Shown: positions 19,059 to 28,517 of the stretch, in pieces | How positions within the stretch are numbered: the stretch's first letter is position 1 | Layout of the letters: each line of letters begins with the position of its first letter | NCBI GenBank assembly: GCA_963834855.1 | Contig: CAWIDH010000003.1 | Span: 62,001-126,000, forward strand | Length of the DNA stretch: 64,000 nt | Reading direction: 5' to 3' | DNA from: DATJKD01 sp963834855 | GTDB taxonomy: Bacteria; Pseudomonadota; Gammaproteobacteria; Steroidobacterales; Steroidobacteraceae | The notes under the pieces: model-generated | The model's input: the letters and a program-made list of their open reading frames with translations, nothing else | Database searches by the model: none | What the model was told of the DNA's origin: nothing | Program-made: the position numbers and the translations under genes

Positions 19059-20327
19059 CTAGATCCGCGCGAACACGCGCGAGGCGGCCTCGACGGTCGC
19101 GTCGATCAGCTCGTCGGTGTGTGCGGCCGAGACGAACCCGGCCTCGAACGCGGACGGCGCGAGATACACGCCCTCGGCCAGCATGCCGTGGAAGAAGCGC
19201 TTGAATCGCTCGATGTCGCAGGCCGTTGCATGCGCGTACGTGGTCACCACGGGCGCATCGGTGAAGAAGAAGCCGAACATGCCGCAAACGTGATTGGTCG
19301 CGAGCGCGACACGGGCCCGGCCCGCTGCCTCACGCAGGCCCTCGACCAGGCGATCGGTCGACGCGGCGAGGCGGTCGTGGAAGCCCGGTGCCGCGATGCC
19401 CTCGAGCGTCGCGAGTCCCGCCGCCATCGCCACCGGGTTACCCGACAGCGTGCCTGCCTGGTAGACGGGTCCGAGCGGCGCGATGTCCTGCATGATTTCG
19501 CGACGGCCGCCGAACGCGCCGACCGGCATGCCGCCGCCCACGATCTTGCCGAGCGTCGTGAGATCGGGCCGGATGCCGTAGAGCGCCTGCGCGCCGCCGA
19601 GCGCGACGCGAAAGCCGGTCATCACCTCGTCGAAGATCAGCACGGCGCCGTGCCGGGTGCATTCCTCGCGCAACGCCTCGAGGAAGCCGGGCACCGGTGG
19701 GATGCAGTTCATGTTGCCGGCGACCGGTTCGACGATTGCGCAGGCGACCTGCGGACCGATCTCCGCGAAGGCGTCCCGAAGCTGCGCGGTGTCGTTGTAC
19801 GACAGCGTGACGGTGTGCGCCGCGAGCTCCGGCGGCACGCCGGGAGAGGTCGGCACACCGAGCGTCAATGCGCCCGAACCCGCCTTGACCAGCAGCGAAT
19901 CCGAGTGACCGTGATAGCAGCCTTCGAACTTGATGATCTTGTCGCGGCGCGTATGGCCGCGGGCGAGGCGGATCGCGCTCATCGTGGCCTCGGTGCCCGA
20001 GCTCACCATCCGCACGAGCTCGATGGAGGGCACGAGCTCGCAGATCCGCCGCGCGAGCGCGGTCTCGATCTCGGTCGGTGCGCCGAAGGACAGGCCGTCC
20101 GCCGCCTTGTCCTGCACCGCGCGTATCACGGCCGGGTGCGCGTGGCCGAGGATCATAGGCCCCCAGGAGCCCACGTAATCGATGAACTTGCGTCCGTCCG
20201 CGGCCCAGACGTGTGGTCCTTCCGCCCGCGCGAGGAAGATCGGCTCGCCGCCAACGCTGCGAAACGCCCGCACGGGCGAATTGACGCCGCCTGGGATGTA
20301 TTTGCAGGCCTCTGTGTACAGGCTCAT
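19059..20327 (-). CDS. hemL: Glutamate-1-semialdehyde 2,1-aminomutase
   Basis: 422 residues. A PLP enzyme of the C5 pathway that makes 5-aminolevulinate for haem from glutamate-1-semialdehyde. Landmarks are NSPVRAF near the N-terminus, the PLP phosphate-binding SSGTEATMSAIR (109-120), FEGCYHGHSD (134-143), FDEVMTGFR (232-240) and the Schiff-base Lys261 in TTLGKIVGGGMPVG. Its start overlaps the end of the TraB/GumN gene by 4 nt, so it is the last gene of a cpdA-TraB-hemL unit. Confidence 0.97.
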   Translation of the reverse strand: MSLYTEACKYIPGGVNSPVRAFRSVGGEPIFLARAEGPHVWAADGRKFIDYVGSWGPMILGHAHPAVIRAVQDKAADGLSFGAPTEIETALARRICELVPSIELVRMVSSGTEATMSAIRLARGHTRRDKIIKFEGCYHGHSDSLLVKAGSGALTLGVPTSPGVPPELAAHTVTLSYNDTAQLRDAFAEIGPQVACAIVEPVAGNMNCIPPVPGFLEALREECTRHGAVLIFDEVMTGFRVALGGAQALYGIRPDLTTLGKIVGGGMPVGAFGGRREIMQDIAPLGPVYQAGTLSGNPVAMAAGLATLEGIAAPGFHDRLAASTDRLVEGLREAAGRARVALATNHVCGMFGFFFTDAPVVTTYAHATACDIERFKRFFHGMLAEGVYLAPSAFEAGFVSAAHTDELIDATVEAASRVFARI

Positions 20328-21256
20328 TGCTGCTCGACGTCGAAACCGCGTTGCTCGAGCAGATCGACGACGCTGTTGCGGCCGACGAGGTGCAGCGCGC
20401 CCACGACGACGAGATAGTCGTCCTTGTCGTCGAGCAGGTCCACGAGCTGTGTCACCCAGGCGCGGTTGCGATTCTCGGTGAGCGGTCCATAGAGCTCCGG
20501 GAACTCCTCGTATTCGGCCGACAACGTCTCGCCGAGCGCCTCGACGTCGCCGCCGCGCCAGGCGGCGAGCAGCTTTTCGATCTCTGCGTCGAGCTGGGCG
20601 GTTTCCTCCAGCGTCATCATCAGGAAGCGTTTCTGCTGCTGCATCGGCAATCCGCTGAGCACGGCAAACTGCTGTTCCGCCGTCTCGAGCCCCGCGATCG
20701 GCTTCTGGTCCGCGACCGCGCGGCGCGTGAGCGTCTGTTCGATGCCGAGCTCCGGGCTGAATCCGCGCTTCGCGAGCTCGAGCTGCAGGAGCGTCGTCGC
20801 GACGAACCAGGGCGCGTATCGATCGAGCATCGCGAGCGGAAGGCCGACCTCCTTCGCCCGCTCGGCGACACGTTCATAGTCGGCGCCGAGCACGCCGCTC
20901 AGGGTCTGGCCCTCCGGCAGCAGCGCCGCGCTCTCCATCGCCGCGACGAGCGAGCTCGGATTGGCGAGCACATCGTCCATGTCGATTTCCATGACGAGCC
21001 GTTCTGCATCGGCATAAGCGGCATCGGCGGCCGCGGGCAACTGACCGTCCTGCGGCCGAAGCACGTGCAGCGATCCGAGCAGGTAAACCGTGTTGCGCGC
21101 GCCTTCGACCGCCCAGAGCACGTGGCGCTCGCGCGCGGCGGCCGTCGAGGGCGCAAGGAACGCAGCGGCGAGCAACGCGACCGCCAGGAACCGACGCAGC
21201 GTCCCCTGGGCGGCGAGGCGCCAGCCGACGCGAACGGTCCCCGACGCGCGGGTCAT
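20324..21256 (-). CDS. TraB/GumN-family protein, exported
   Basis: 310 residues with a long signal sequence (LRRFLAVALLAAAFLAPSTAAA). The mature part shows the TraB/GumN pattern: VYLLGSLHVLRPQDGQLP, VMEIDMDD, GIEQTLTRRA, IAGLETAEQQFAVLSGLP and the closing VVVGALHLVGRNSVVDLLEQRGF, with the conserved GSLH and GALH histidines. The family is proposed to be a metal-dependent, erythromycin-esterase/Tiki-like hydrolase fold, and the cellular role in bacteria is unclear. It overlaps both neighbours by 4 nt (ATGA), indicating tight translational coupling between cpdA and hemL. Confidence 0.85.
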   Translation of the reverse strand: MTRASGTVRVGWRLAAQGTLRRFLAVALLAAAFLAPSTAAARERHVLWAVEGARNTVYLLGSLHVLRPQDGQLPAAADAAYADAERLVMEIDMDDVLANPSSLVAAMESAALLPEGQTLSGVLGADYERVAERAKEVGLPLAMLDRYAPWFVATTLLQLELAKRGFSPELGIEQTLTRRAVADQKPIAGLETAEQQFAVLSGLPMQQQKRFLMMTLEETAQLDAEIEKLLAAWRGGDVEALGETLSAEYEEFPELYGPLTENRNRAWVTQLVDLLDDKDDYLVVVGALHLVGRNSVVDLLEQRGFDVEQQ

Positions 21257-22032
21257 TGAGCGTAGCCTTCGAGCCAGGCGACCTCGGAGCTCAGGCTGCC
21301 GTCCGCGGCGAGGTCGAGCACGCGGTAGCCGGGCGGGCGGCCGTCGATCTCGATCTCAGCCGACCGCGGCCTGAACTGCATGCAGGTGGCGGGCGTGCAC
21401 ATGAAGCGCACGCCGCCCCGATAGAGATCGAACGCCTGGTGGGCGTGCCCCCAGCTCACGCCGCGAACGTTGCTGTGCCGGTCGAGGATGGCCATGCACT
21501 CGGCGCCGTCGACGAGCCCGAGCGCGTCGAGACCGGCGCCGCCCATCGCCATCGGCGGGTGATGCATGAAGACGAGCACGTGGCGGGAGGCGTGCTGCGT
21601 GAGCGCGCGGTCGAGCGCCTCGAGCCGCTCGGGACCCAGGCGGCCTTCGCCGTTGGCGGACGCCGCAAACCAGGTGTCTAGCAACACGATGACCCAGCTG
21701 CCCAGGGCGAAGCTGCCGCCGACCTGGAAGGGCGGGTGCGACAGGCGCCGGTGCAGGTCCGCCGGCACGTCGTGGTTGCCCGGAATCAGGAGTATCGGAG
21801 CTCCGAGGGGGGCGAGCGCGAGCTCGAGGAAGCCGTAACCCTCGGGTTCGTCCTGGATGAGGTCACCCGTCACGAGAATCGCGTCGGCCGGCAGGAATCG
21901 TCGCCGTGCATCGGCGATGCAGGCCTCGAGAGCCGGCAGCGGCCGGATGCCGCGCATCGAACCCTGCGGGTCCGCCAACAGGTGTGTGTCCGTGAACTGC
22001 ACGAGCCGGTGCCGGTGTTCCATGGTTTCCAT
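21253..22032 (-). CDS. cpdA: 3',5'-cyclic-AMP phosphodiesterase
   Basis: 259 residues from the ATG of METMEHRHRL, which has a GGGAAGG ribosome-binding site at good distance. A class III calcineurin-like metallophosphoesterase that hydrolyses cAMP. The metal ligands are all present: FTDTHLLAD, VTGDLIQDE, PGNHD, FMHHPPM and WGHAHQAFD. The length fits CpdA (~270). It heads a minus-strand unit with the TraB/GumN gene and hemL. It is divergent from the O-methyltransferase, with a palindrome between them. Confidence 0.9.
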   Translation of the reverse strand: METMEHRHRLVQFTDTHLLADPQGSMRGIRPLPALEACIADARRRFLPADAILVTGDLIQDEPEGYGFLELALAPLGAPILLIPGNHDVPADLHRRLSHPPFQVGGSFALGSWVIVLLDTWFAASANGEGRLGPERLEALDRALTQHASRHVLVFMHHPPMAMGGAGLDALGLVDGAECMAILDRHSNVRGVSWGHAHQAFDLYRGGVRFMCTPATCMQFRPRSAEIEIDGRPPGYRVLDLAADGSLSSEVAWLEGYAQ

Positions 22033-22077
22033 TCTGGCGCCTTCCCGTCGCCGCCGGCCGGAGCCTGTGCTCAATTA

Positions 22078-22117
22078 TTTCCATTTCCGCGGCCGTGGGG
22101 AAATGCGAATAATGGAA
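22078..22117. repeat. Palindrome in the cpdA/O-methyltransferase divergent promoter region
   Basis: ATTTCCATTTCC on the left and GGGAAATGCGAATAATGG on the right form an imperfect inverted repeat around GCGGCCGTG, centred in the 107-nt intergenic space. It could be an operator or a short REP-like hairpin. It is AT-rich in its arms compared with the surroundings. Confidence 0.45.
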
Positions 22118-22139
22118 CACCGCAACCGGAGGCGGCCAT

Positions 22140-22803
22140 ATGTCCAATCGCACGCTCTCGCTCACGGATGCGCTGTACGACTATATGCTCTCCGTGTCGC
22201 TGCGGGAGCCGGCGGTGCTGCGCGACCTGCGGGCGGAAACGGCGCCCGACCCGATGGTCCAGATGCAGATCGCGCCCGAACAAGGGCAGTTCATGGCCCT
22301 GCTCGTGCGCCTCATCGGGGCCCGCCGCTGCCTCGAGCTCGGCGTATTCACCGGTTACTCGGCCCTCGTGACCGCGCTCGCCCTGCCGGATGACGGCCGC
22401 ATCGTGGCCTGCGACGTGAGCGAGGAATGGACCGCGATGGCCCGACGCTACTGGCAGCGCGCGGGAGTCGCGCACAAGATCGACCTGCGGCTCGCGCCGG
22501 CGCTCACGACGCTCGACGGGCTGCTCGCCGAGGGTGGTGCCGGCAGCTTCGACTTCGCCTTCATCGACGCGGACAAGGAGAACTACCCGGCGTACTACGA
22601 GCGCGTGCCTCACGCTGCTGCGCACCGGTGGCCTGATCGTCGTCGACAATACGCTGTGGTCAGGCAAGGTCGCGGACCCGCGCGAGCGCGATCCGGAGAC
22701 GGACGCGCTGCGGCGGCTGAACGAGCAGCTGCTCCGCGACGAGCGCGTCGATCTCAGCCTGTTGCCGCTCGCCGACGGCCTCACCCTGGCGCGCAAGCGC
22801 TAG
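22140..22803 (+). CDS. Class I SAM-dependent O-methyltransferase (caffeoyl-CoA type), interrupted by a +1 frameshift
   Basis: The first frame gives MSNRTLSLTDALYDYMLSVS, the SAM-binding motif CLELGVFTGYSALVTALAL, then FDFAFIDADKENY (metal-binding DADK). The frame then breaks after YYER. The second frame continues CLTLLRTGGLIVVDNTLWSGKV, the family's metal-site DNxLWxG, to the end. Removing one base near 22602-22605 joins them into ~220 residues, the normal size for the COMT/TylF-like family that methylates catechol-type hydroxyls. A GGAGG ribosome-binding site precedes the ATG. The natural substrate is unknown. As written the product is broken. Confidence 0.87.
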
Positions 22804-22844
22804 CGGCATCCGGGTCGTCGCGACGCTCGGTCGAGGTCAGATGG

Positions 22845-23436
22845 CCGTGGCTCGCTCGCCGCCCGGCTGCGGTGGCTCGCTGCTCGCCGGCGCCCGGCCG
22901 CGGTGTATCCCCAGCCGCTCACCACGATCAGGGTCGTTGCAGGGCTGAAGATGGGTGCCCCGCACGTTCGGTCGGCGCACACCGATCGGTCGGCGGTATC
23001 GCGGAATCGTCGAGGCAGTCATTCGCTACGGAGTGGTCCGCGACGTCCACCTGCGGCAGGCGAGCCGTCGTCGCGGCCTGGGATACACCGCGTCCAGACG
23101 CCGGCTCGTGAGCCCACCGCGGCATCGACGGCCGGAGGCCACCGCTGGCATCGGCGAGCCGGCGTTTGGACGCGGGTGTCTCGTGGCCGCGACGACGCCT
23201 GACGCGCCACAGGTAGACGTCGCGGGCACTCGGAAGTCGAAGGACTCCTCGACGATTCCGCGATACCACTGACGTGCGGCGTGCTCCGACAGCACGTGCG
23301 GGGCACCATTCTTCAGCCCTGCAACGACCGTTGATCGTGGCCAGCGGCCCACGAGGCACACCGCGGCCGGGCGTCGGCGAGGAGCGAGCCACTGCGGCCG
23401 GGTGGCGGCGAGCAGCAGCCACTGCGGCCGGCACCG
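22845..23436. repeat. Giant imperfect palindrome element, copy B
   Basis: Same architecture as copy A but in opposite orientation. The left arm runs from ~22910 (CAGCCGCTCACCACGATC...) to ~23125, the right arm from ~23135 to ~23370 in reverse complement. Over nearly the whole length the left arm and the complement of the right arm align with scattered mismatches: CGTTGCAGGGCTGAAGA, GTGCCCCGCACGT, GGTATCGCGGAATCGTCGAG, CGTCGTCGCGGC, CGCGTCCA(G/A)ACGCCGGCTC. Flanking ~30-nt units lie at 22845-22905 and 23370-23436 in inverted orientation. It sits between the O-methyltransferase and the ahcY stop. No conserved reading frame. Confidence 0.9.
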
Positions 23437-23442
23437 CGGAGC

Positions 23443-24862
23443 TCAGTACTTGTAGTGCTCGGCCTTGTACGGCCCGTCGACCTTGACCCCGATGTAGGCG
23501 GCCTGCTCGGGCGTGAGCGCCGTGAGCCGCGCGCCGATACGATCGAGATGCAGCCGCGCGACTTTCTCGTCGAGGTGCTTCGGCAGCACGTAGACCTGCC
23601 TGCCGTATTTCGCGCCGTGCTGGAACAACTCGATCTGCGCCAGCACCTGGTTCGTGAAGGAATTCGACATCACGAAGGACGGGTGGCCCGTGCCGCAGCC
23701 GAGGTTCACCAGCCGGCCCTCGGCGAGCAGGATCAGCCGCTTGCCGTCGGGGAAGATCACGTGGTCGACCTGCGGCTTGATCTGCTCCCAGCGGTACTTC
23801 CTGAGCGAAGCGATGTCGATCTCGCTGTCGAAGTGGCCGATGTTGCAGACGATCGCCTGGTGCTTCATGCGCCGCATGTGTTCGTGCGTGATCACATTCA
23901 CGTTCCCGGTGGCCGTGACGACAGATGTCCGCCTTGTCGCAGGCTTCGTCCATCGTCACCACGCGGTACCCGTCCATCGCCGCCTGGAGCGCGCAGATCG
24001 GGTCGATCTCGGTGACCCACACCTGTGCCGACAGCGCCCGCAGGCTCTCGGCCGAGCCCTTGCCCACATCCCCGTATCCGCAGACCACCGCGACCTTGCC
24101 CGCGATCATGACGTCCGTGGCGCGCTTGATCGCGTCGACCAGGGACTCGCGGCAGCCATAGAGGTTGTCGAACTTGGACTTGGTGACGGAGTCGTTGACG
24201 TTGATCGCGGGGAAGGGCAGCCGACCTTCCTCGGCCGCCTGGTACAGCCGCTTCACGCCGGTGGTCGTCTCCTCGGTCACTCCGCGGATCTGCGCGAGAC
24301 GCGTCGAGTACCAGCCCGGCTGGCTCTCGAGCCGCCTGCGGATCGCCGCGTACAGGGCGACCTCCTCGTCGTTGGCGGGCTTCGAGATCAGCGAGGCGTC
24401 CTGCTCCGCGCGGCTCCCCAGCATGAGCAGCAGCGTCGCGTCGCCGCCGTCGTCGAGGATTGAATTCGCGAACTGGCCGCCCGGCCACTCGAAGATGCGA
24501 TGCGTGAACTCCCAGTACTCGTCGAGCGACTCGCCCTTGTACGCGAACACCGGCGTACCGCCGGCCGCGATCGCCGCCGCGGCGTGATCCTGCGTCGAGA
24601 ATACGTTGCACGACGCCCAGCGCACCTCCGCGCCGAGCGCCTTCAGCGTCTCGATCAGCATGGCCGTCTGTATGGTCATGTGCAGCGACCCGGCGATTCG
24701 CGCGCCCTTGAGCGGCTGGGCCGCGGCGTATTCCTGCCGCGTCGCCATGAGCCCGGGCATCTCGGTCTCGGCGATGACCATCTCGCGGCGACCCCAGTCG
24801 GCGAGCGACAGGTCCGCGACCACGAAGTCCTTGAACCCGGTCGGGGAAATAACGGCGTTCAT
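23443..24862 (-). CDS. ahcY: S-adenosylhomocysteine hydrolase, interrupted by a +1 frameshift
   Basis: Splits S-adenosylhomocysteine into adenosine and homocysteine, closing the methyl cycle. The N-terminal frame starts MNAVISPTGFKDFVVADLSL and carries the substrate domain and the NAD Rossmann motif VVCGYGDVGKGSAE. The C-terminal frame starts within TATGNVNVITHEHM and ends in the typical PYKAEHYKY. Removing one base near 23921-23925 restores DICVTATGN and gives ~472 residues, the normal proteobacterial length (with the ~40-residue insertion). Transcribed from the metK side, with an SAH riboswitch in the leader. Giant element B starts right after the stop. Confidence 0.93.
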
Positions 24863-24899
24863 CGTTCGATCCTCTCGGTGACGATGACGGTGCGGGGCT

Positions 24900-25012
24900 G
24901 ATCCGGTGGATTCGCTCGCCGACCCGTCATTCGGGTTGAGCGAGCGCCGTTGGGTAAACCCAAGCCTGAGCCTGGCGGGCAGGACACCCGTTGCAGCGCT
25001 CCTCAGGACAAT
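24900..25012 (-). promoter_or_regulatory. SAH riboswitch (S-adenosylhomocysteine-sensing), in the ahcY leader
   Basis: Read on the minus strand, the 192-nt metK-ahcY gap contains the conserved core of the SAH riboswitch: CCTGAGGAGCGCTGCAACGG (25007-24988), a small CGGG...CCCG hairpin, then GCCAGGCTCAGG (24976-24965). CCTGAG pairs with CTCAGG (P1). The 3' element AACGGCGCTC (24951-24942) can pair with AGCGC in the core to close the pseudoknot. Downstream, ACCCG-AATGA-CGGGT inside CGCTCG...CGAGCG forms a further hairpin before the ahcY start, a possible expression platform. This class turns ahcY on when SAH accumulates. Confidence 0.92.
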
Positions 25013-25054
25013 GCCAATTCTGCCTGATCCGGTGCCGGTCTTCCAAGCCCCGAG

Positions 25055-26276
25055 TCAGGCGTTCGCTCGCAGCGCTTCGGCCCGGTCGGTCTTCTCCCAG
25101 GTGAAGGCCGTGAAGGTCTCGCTCTTCTCGACGCGCTTGCCGCCGATGGTCTCTTTCCACGAGTACGTCATCTGCGCCGGCGTGCGACCGAAGTGACCAT
25201 AAGCCGCCGTGGGCCGGTACATCGGGTGCACCAGGTCGAGCATCTTCACGATGCCGTACGGCCGCAGGTCGAAATGCGCGCGGACGAGCGCCTCGAGCTT
25301 CTCCTCGGCAACCTTCGCCGTACCGAAACTCTGCACGCCGATCGAGGTCGGCTCGGCAACCCCGATCGCGTAGGACACCTGGATCTCGCAGCGGTCCGCG
25401 AGACCGGCCGCGACGATGTTCTTCGCAACGTAGCGCGCCGCATACGCCGCCGAGCGGTCGACCTTGGACGGATCCTTGCCGGAGAAGGCGCCGCCGCCGT
25501 GCCGGGCCATCCCGCCATAGGTGTCCACGATGATCTTGCGGCCCGTCAGCCCGCAGTCGCCCACGGGTCCGCCGACGACGAAGTTGCCGGTAGGGTTGAT
25601 GTGGAACTTTGTCTGCTTCGTCATCCACTCACGCGGAAGCACGTGCTTGATCACGAGCTCCATGACCGCGTCGCGCAGGTCGGACTGCTTGACGTCCGGG
25701 GCGTGCTGGGTCGACAGCACGACCGCATCGAGCCCAACCACGCGTCCGTTCGTGTAGCGGCACGTGACCTGTGACTTCGCGTCCGGTCGCAGCCAGGGCA
25801 GCAGGCCGCTGCGGCGAACCTCGGCCTGCCGCTCGACCAGCCGATGCGCGTAGCAGATCGGCGCCGGCATCAGCAGGTCGGTCTCGTTGCTCGCATAGCC
25901 GAACATCATTCCCTGGTCGCCCGCGCCCTGTTCCTCCGGATCCTTGCGGTCAACGCCCACGCGCGATGTCGGGCGACTGCTTGCCGATGATGTTCATCAC
26001 GCCGCAGGTGCGGCCGTCGAACCCGACGTCCGACGAGGTGTAGCCGATGTCGGCGATCACGCCGCGCACCAGGTCCTCCAGGTCGACCCAGGCCTCGGTC
26101 GTGACCTCGCCCGCGACGATCGCCACGCCGGTCTTGACCAGCGTCTCGACCGCGACCCGCGCGCGCTTGTCCTGCGCGAGGATGGCATCGAGCACGGCGT
26201 CGGAGATCTGGTCCGCGACCTTGTCGGGGTGTCCCTCGGACACGGACTCGGACGTGAACAGGTAACTGTCTGACAT
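25055..26276 (-). CDS. metK: S-adenosylmethionine synthetase, interrupted by a +1 frameshift
   Basis: Makes SAM from methionine and ATP. The start MSDSYLFTSESVSEGHPDKV is the canonical N-terminus (GHPDKVADQ = ATP/methionine site). The first frame ends after IIGKQSPDIARG, and the second resumes at GVDRKDPEEQGAGDQGMMFG. The junction needs removal of one C from the CCC run at 25956-25958 on the plus strand. GGGAFSGKDPSKVDRSAAY and FGRTPAQMTYSWKE complete the three-domain enzyme, ~406 residues. Paired with ahcY downstream, it makes a two-gene methyl-cycle unit. Divergent from tkt across 207 nt with no obvious SAM riboswitch. Confidence 0.94.
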
Positions 26277-26483
26277 GGCTGGCGTTCCGCGGGGCATGCG
26301 ATCGGGCGCGGAGTATCGACGCAATTCGCCGATTGCAACGCGGGAACGGACGAAAATGCTCGAGCCAATTCAGCGCGCTGGCGCGGAATCGCCAGTGGAC
26401 GGATTAATCGCCCGGCCATTCCGCCGCATTGGCCCGGGCCGCCCGCTTCATGGACAATACGCGACTCGCAACGAGGGGTTACG

Positions 26484-28484
26484 ATGCCGACACGACGGCA
26501 ACTTGCGAATGCGATCCGCGCTCTCAGCATGGATGCCGTCCAGAAGGCGAATTCCGGTCACCCGGGCATGCCGATGGGCATGGCGGACATCGCCCAGGTG
26601 CTGTGGGCCGACTACCTGCGCCACAATCCGGCCAATCCGCTGTGGCCGAATCGCGACCGGTTCGTCATCTCGAACGGCCATGGCTCGATGCTGCTCTACT
26701 CGTTGCTGCACCTGACCGGCTATCCCATGCCGATGGAAGCCCTGCAGAATTTCCGGCAGCTCGGCTACCCGACCCCCGGTCACCCGGAAGTCGAGCAGCA
26801 CCTCGGCATCGAGACGACGACCGGTCCCCTCGGCCAGGGCCTCGCCAACGCCGTCGGCATGGCGCTCGCGGAGCGCAACCTCGCGGCAAACTTCAACCGC
26901 CCGGGGTTCGAGGTCGTCGATCACCGCACATGGGTGTTCCTCGGCGACGGCTGCCTGATGGAAGGCATCTCGCACGAGGCCTGCTCGCTCGCCGGCACGC
27001 TGGGCTTGAGCCGGCTGATCGGTTTCTACGACGACAACGGCATCTCGATCGACGGCGAAGTGCGGGGCTGGTTCACCGACGACACGCCGAAGCGCTTCGA
27101 GGCCTACGGCTGGCACGTGATCCCGAACGTGGACGGGCACGACGCGGAGGCCGTGCGCAGGGCGATCGATGCCGCGCTTGCCGAGACGACCCGACCCTCG
27201 CTGATCTGCTGCAAGACCATCATCGGCTGGGGCGCGCCCAACAAGCAGGGGACGGAGGCCACCCACGGTGCCGCGCTCGGGGAGGAAGAAGTCGCCGCAG
27301 CGCGCGTCGAGCTCGACTGGCCATATCCGCCGTTCGAGGTCCCGGACGACATCCGTCGGGCCTGGGATGCGCGCGCGACGGGCGAGAAGGCGGAGGCCGA
27401 GTGGACCTCGCAGATGGCGGCGTACCGCAAGGAGCACCCCGAGCCCGCCGCGGAGCTCGAGCGGCGCCTCAAGGGCGGGCTGCCCGCGGGCTGGCGCGCC
27501 GCGCTCGACGAGTTCATCGCGGGCAGCGCGGCAAAACCCGCGGACGTCGCGACGCGCAGCTCCTCCCAGCAGGTGCTCAACGCGCTCGCGCCCGTGATCC
27601 CGGAGCTGTTCGGCGGCTCCGCGGACCTGACCGGCTCGAACAACACGAACCACAAGCGCTCGACGGTCGTCTCGCGCACGAACCTCGGCGGCAACTACCT
27701 GCATTACGGCGTGCGCGAGTTCGGCATGACGGCGATCATGAACGGCATCGCGCTGCACGGCGGGTTGGTCCCGTACGGCGGCACGTTCCTGGTGTTCTCC
27801 GACTACGCGCGAAATGCCGTGCGCATGGCCGCGCTGATGAAGCAGGGCGTGATCCTGGTCTACACGCACGACTCGATCGGCCTGGGCGAGGACGGGCCCA
27901 CGCACCAGCCGGTCGAGCATCTCTGGAGTCTGCGCATGATCCCCAACATGCGCCTCTGGCGGCCCTGCGACACGGTTGAGACCGCGGTCGCCTGGGGCGA
28001 CGCCATCGAGCGGCGCGATGGGCCCACGAGCCTCGTGCTCACGCGGCAGGCCCTGCCCGCTGCGAGGCGCGATGCCGCGCAGATAGCCGCGATCGGCAGG
28101 GGCGGGTACGTGCTGGAAGGCAGCGGGGGCGCGCCTGATTGCGTGCTGATCGCGACGGGCTCCGAAGTGGGGCTTGCGCTCGAAGCGGCGGGCGAGCTCA
28201 CGACCCGGGGGCGCAAGGCGCGCGTCGTGTCGATGCCCTGCACGAGCCTCTTCGACGGGCAGCCCCGCGACTACCGCGACTCGGTGCTCCCGCCGGGCGT
28301 GCCGCGCGTGGCGATCGAAGCCGGCGCCCGCGAGGGCTGGTGGCGCTACGTCGGAACCGACGGCGCCGTGATCGGCATGACGGGCTTCGGCGCCTCCGCA
28401 CCCGCGAAGAAGCTGTTCCCGCACTTCGGCTTCACGCGAGACGTTGTAATCCGGACCGTGGAAGATCTGCTGGCGCACGCCTGA
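26484..28484 (+). CDS. tkt: Transketolase
   Basis: 666 residues, the usual length. A thiamine-diphosphate enzyme moving two-carbon units in the pentose phosphate pathway. Landmarks are KANSGHPGMPMGMADIA near the N-terminus, the ThDP/metal motif GDGCLMEGISHEA, the middle pyrimidine-binding domain (YGVREFGMTAIMNGIALHGG) and the C-terminal domain (VLIATGSEVGLALEA). It leads a same-strand run tkt-gap-pgk-pyk with short gaps (33, 9 and 7 nt), a common glycolysis/pentose-phosphate operon layout in beta- and gammaproteobacteria. Confidence 0.97.
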   Translation: MPTRRQLANAIRALSMDAVQKANSGHPGMPMGMADIAQVLWADYLRHNPANPLWPNRDRFVISNGHGSMLLYSLLHLTGYPMPMEALQNFRQLGYPTPGHPEVEQHLGIETTTGPLGQGLANAVGMALAERNLAANFNRPGFEVVDHRTWVFLGDGCLMEGISHEACSLAGTLGLSRLIGFYDDNGISIDGEVRGWFTDDTPKRFEAYGWHVIPNVDGHDAEAVRRAIDAALAETTRPSLICCKTIIGWGAPNKQGTEATHGAALGEEEVAAARVELDWPYPPFEVPDDIRRAWDARATGEKAEAEWTSQMAAYRKEHPEPAAELERRLKGGLPAGWRAALDEFIAGSAAKPADVATRSSSQQVLNALAPVIPELFGGSADLTGSNNTNHKRSTVVSRTNLGGNYLHYGVREFGMTAIMNGIALHGGLVPYGGTFLVFSDYARNAVRMAALMKQGVILVYTHDSIGLGEDGPTHQPVEHLWSLRMIPNMRLWRPCDTVETAVAWGDAIERRDGPTSLVLTRQALPAARRDAAQIAAIGRGGYVLEGSGGAPDCVLIATGSEVGLALEAAGELTTRGRKARVVSMPCTSLFDGQPRDYRDSVLPPGVPRVAIEAGAREGWWRYVGTDGAVIGMTGFGASAPAKKLFPHFGFTRDVVIRTVEDLLAHA

Positions 28485-28517
28485 ACGCGTCGCGCCACCA
28501 TCATCGAGGAAGGCAAC

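Noticed and set aside
25950..25965. Programmed frameshifting in metK (and in rnd, ahcY, the O-methyltransferase)
   Set aside because: No slippery heptamer with a downstream stimulator was seen, the sites differ in sequence, and programmed shifting in four unrelated housekeeping genes is implausible.
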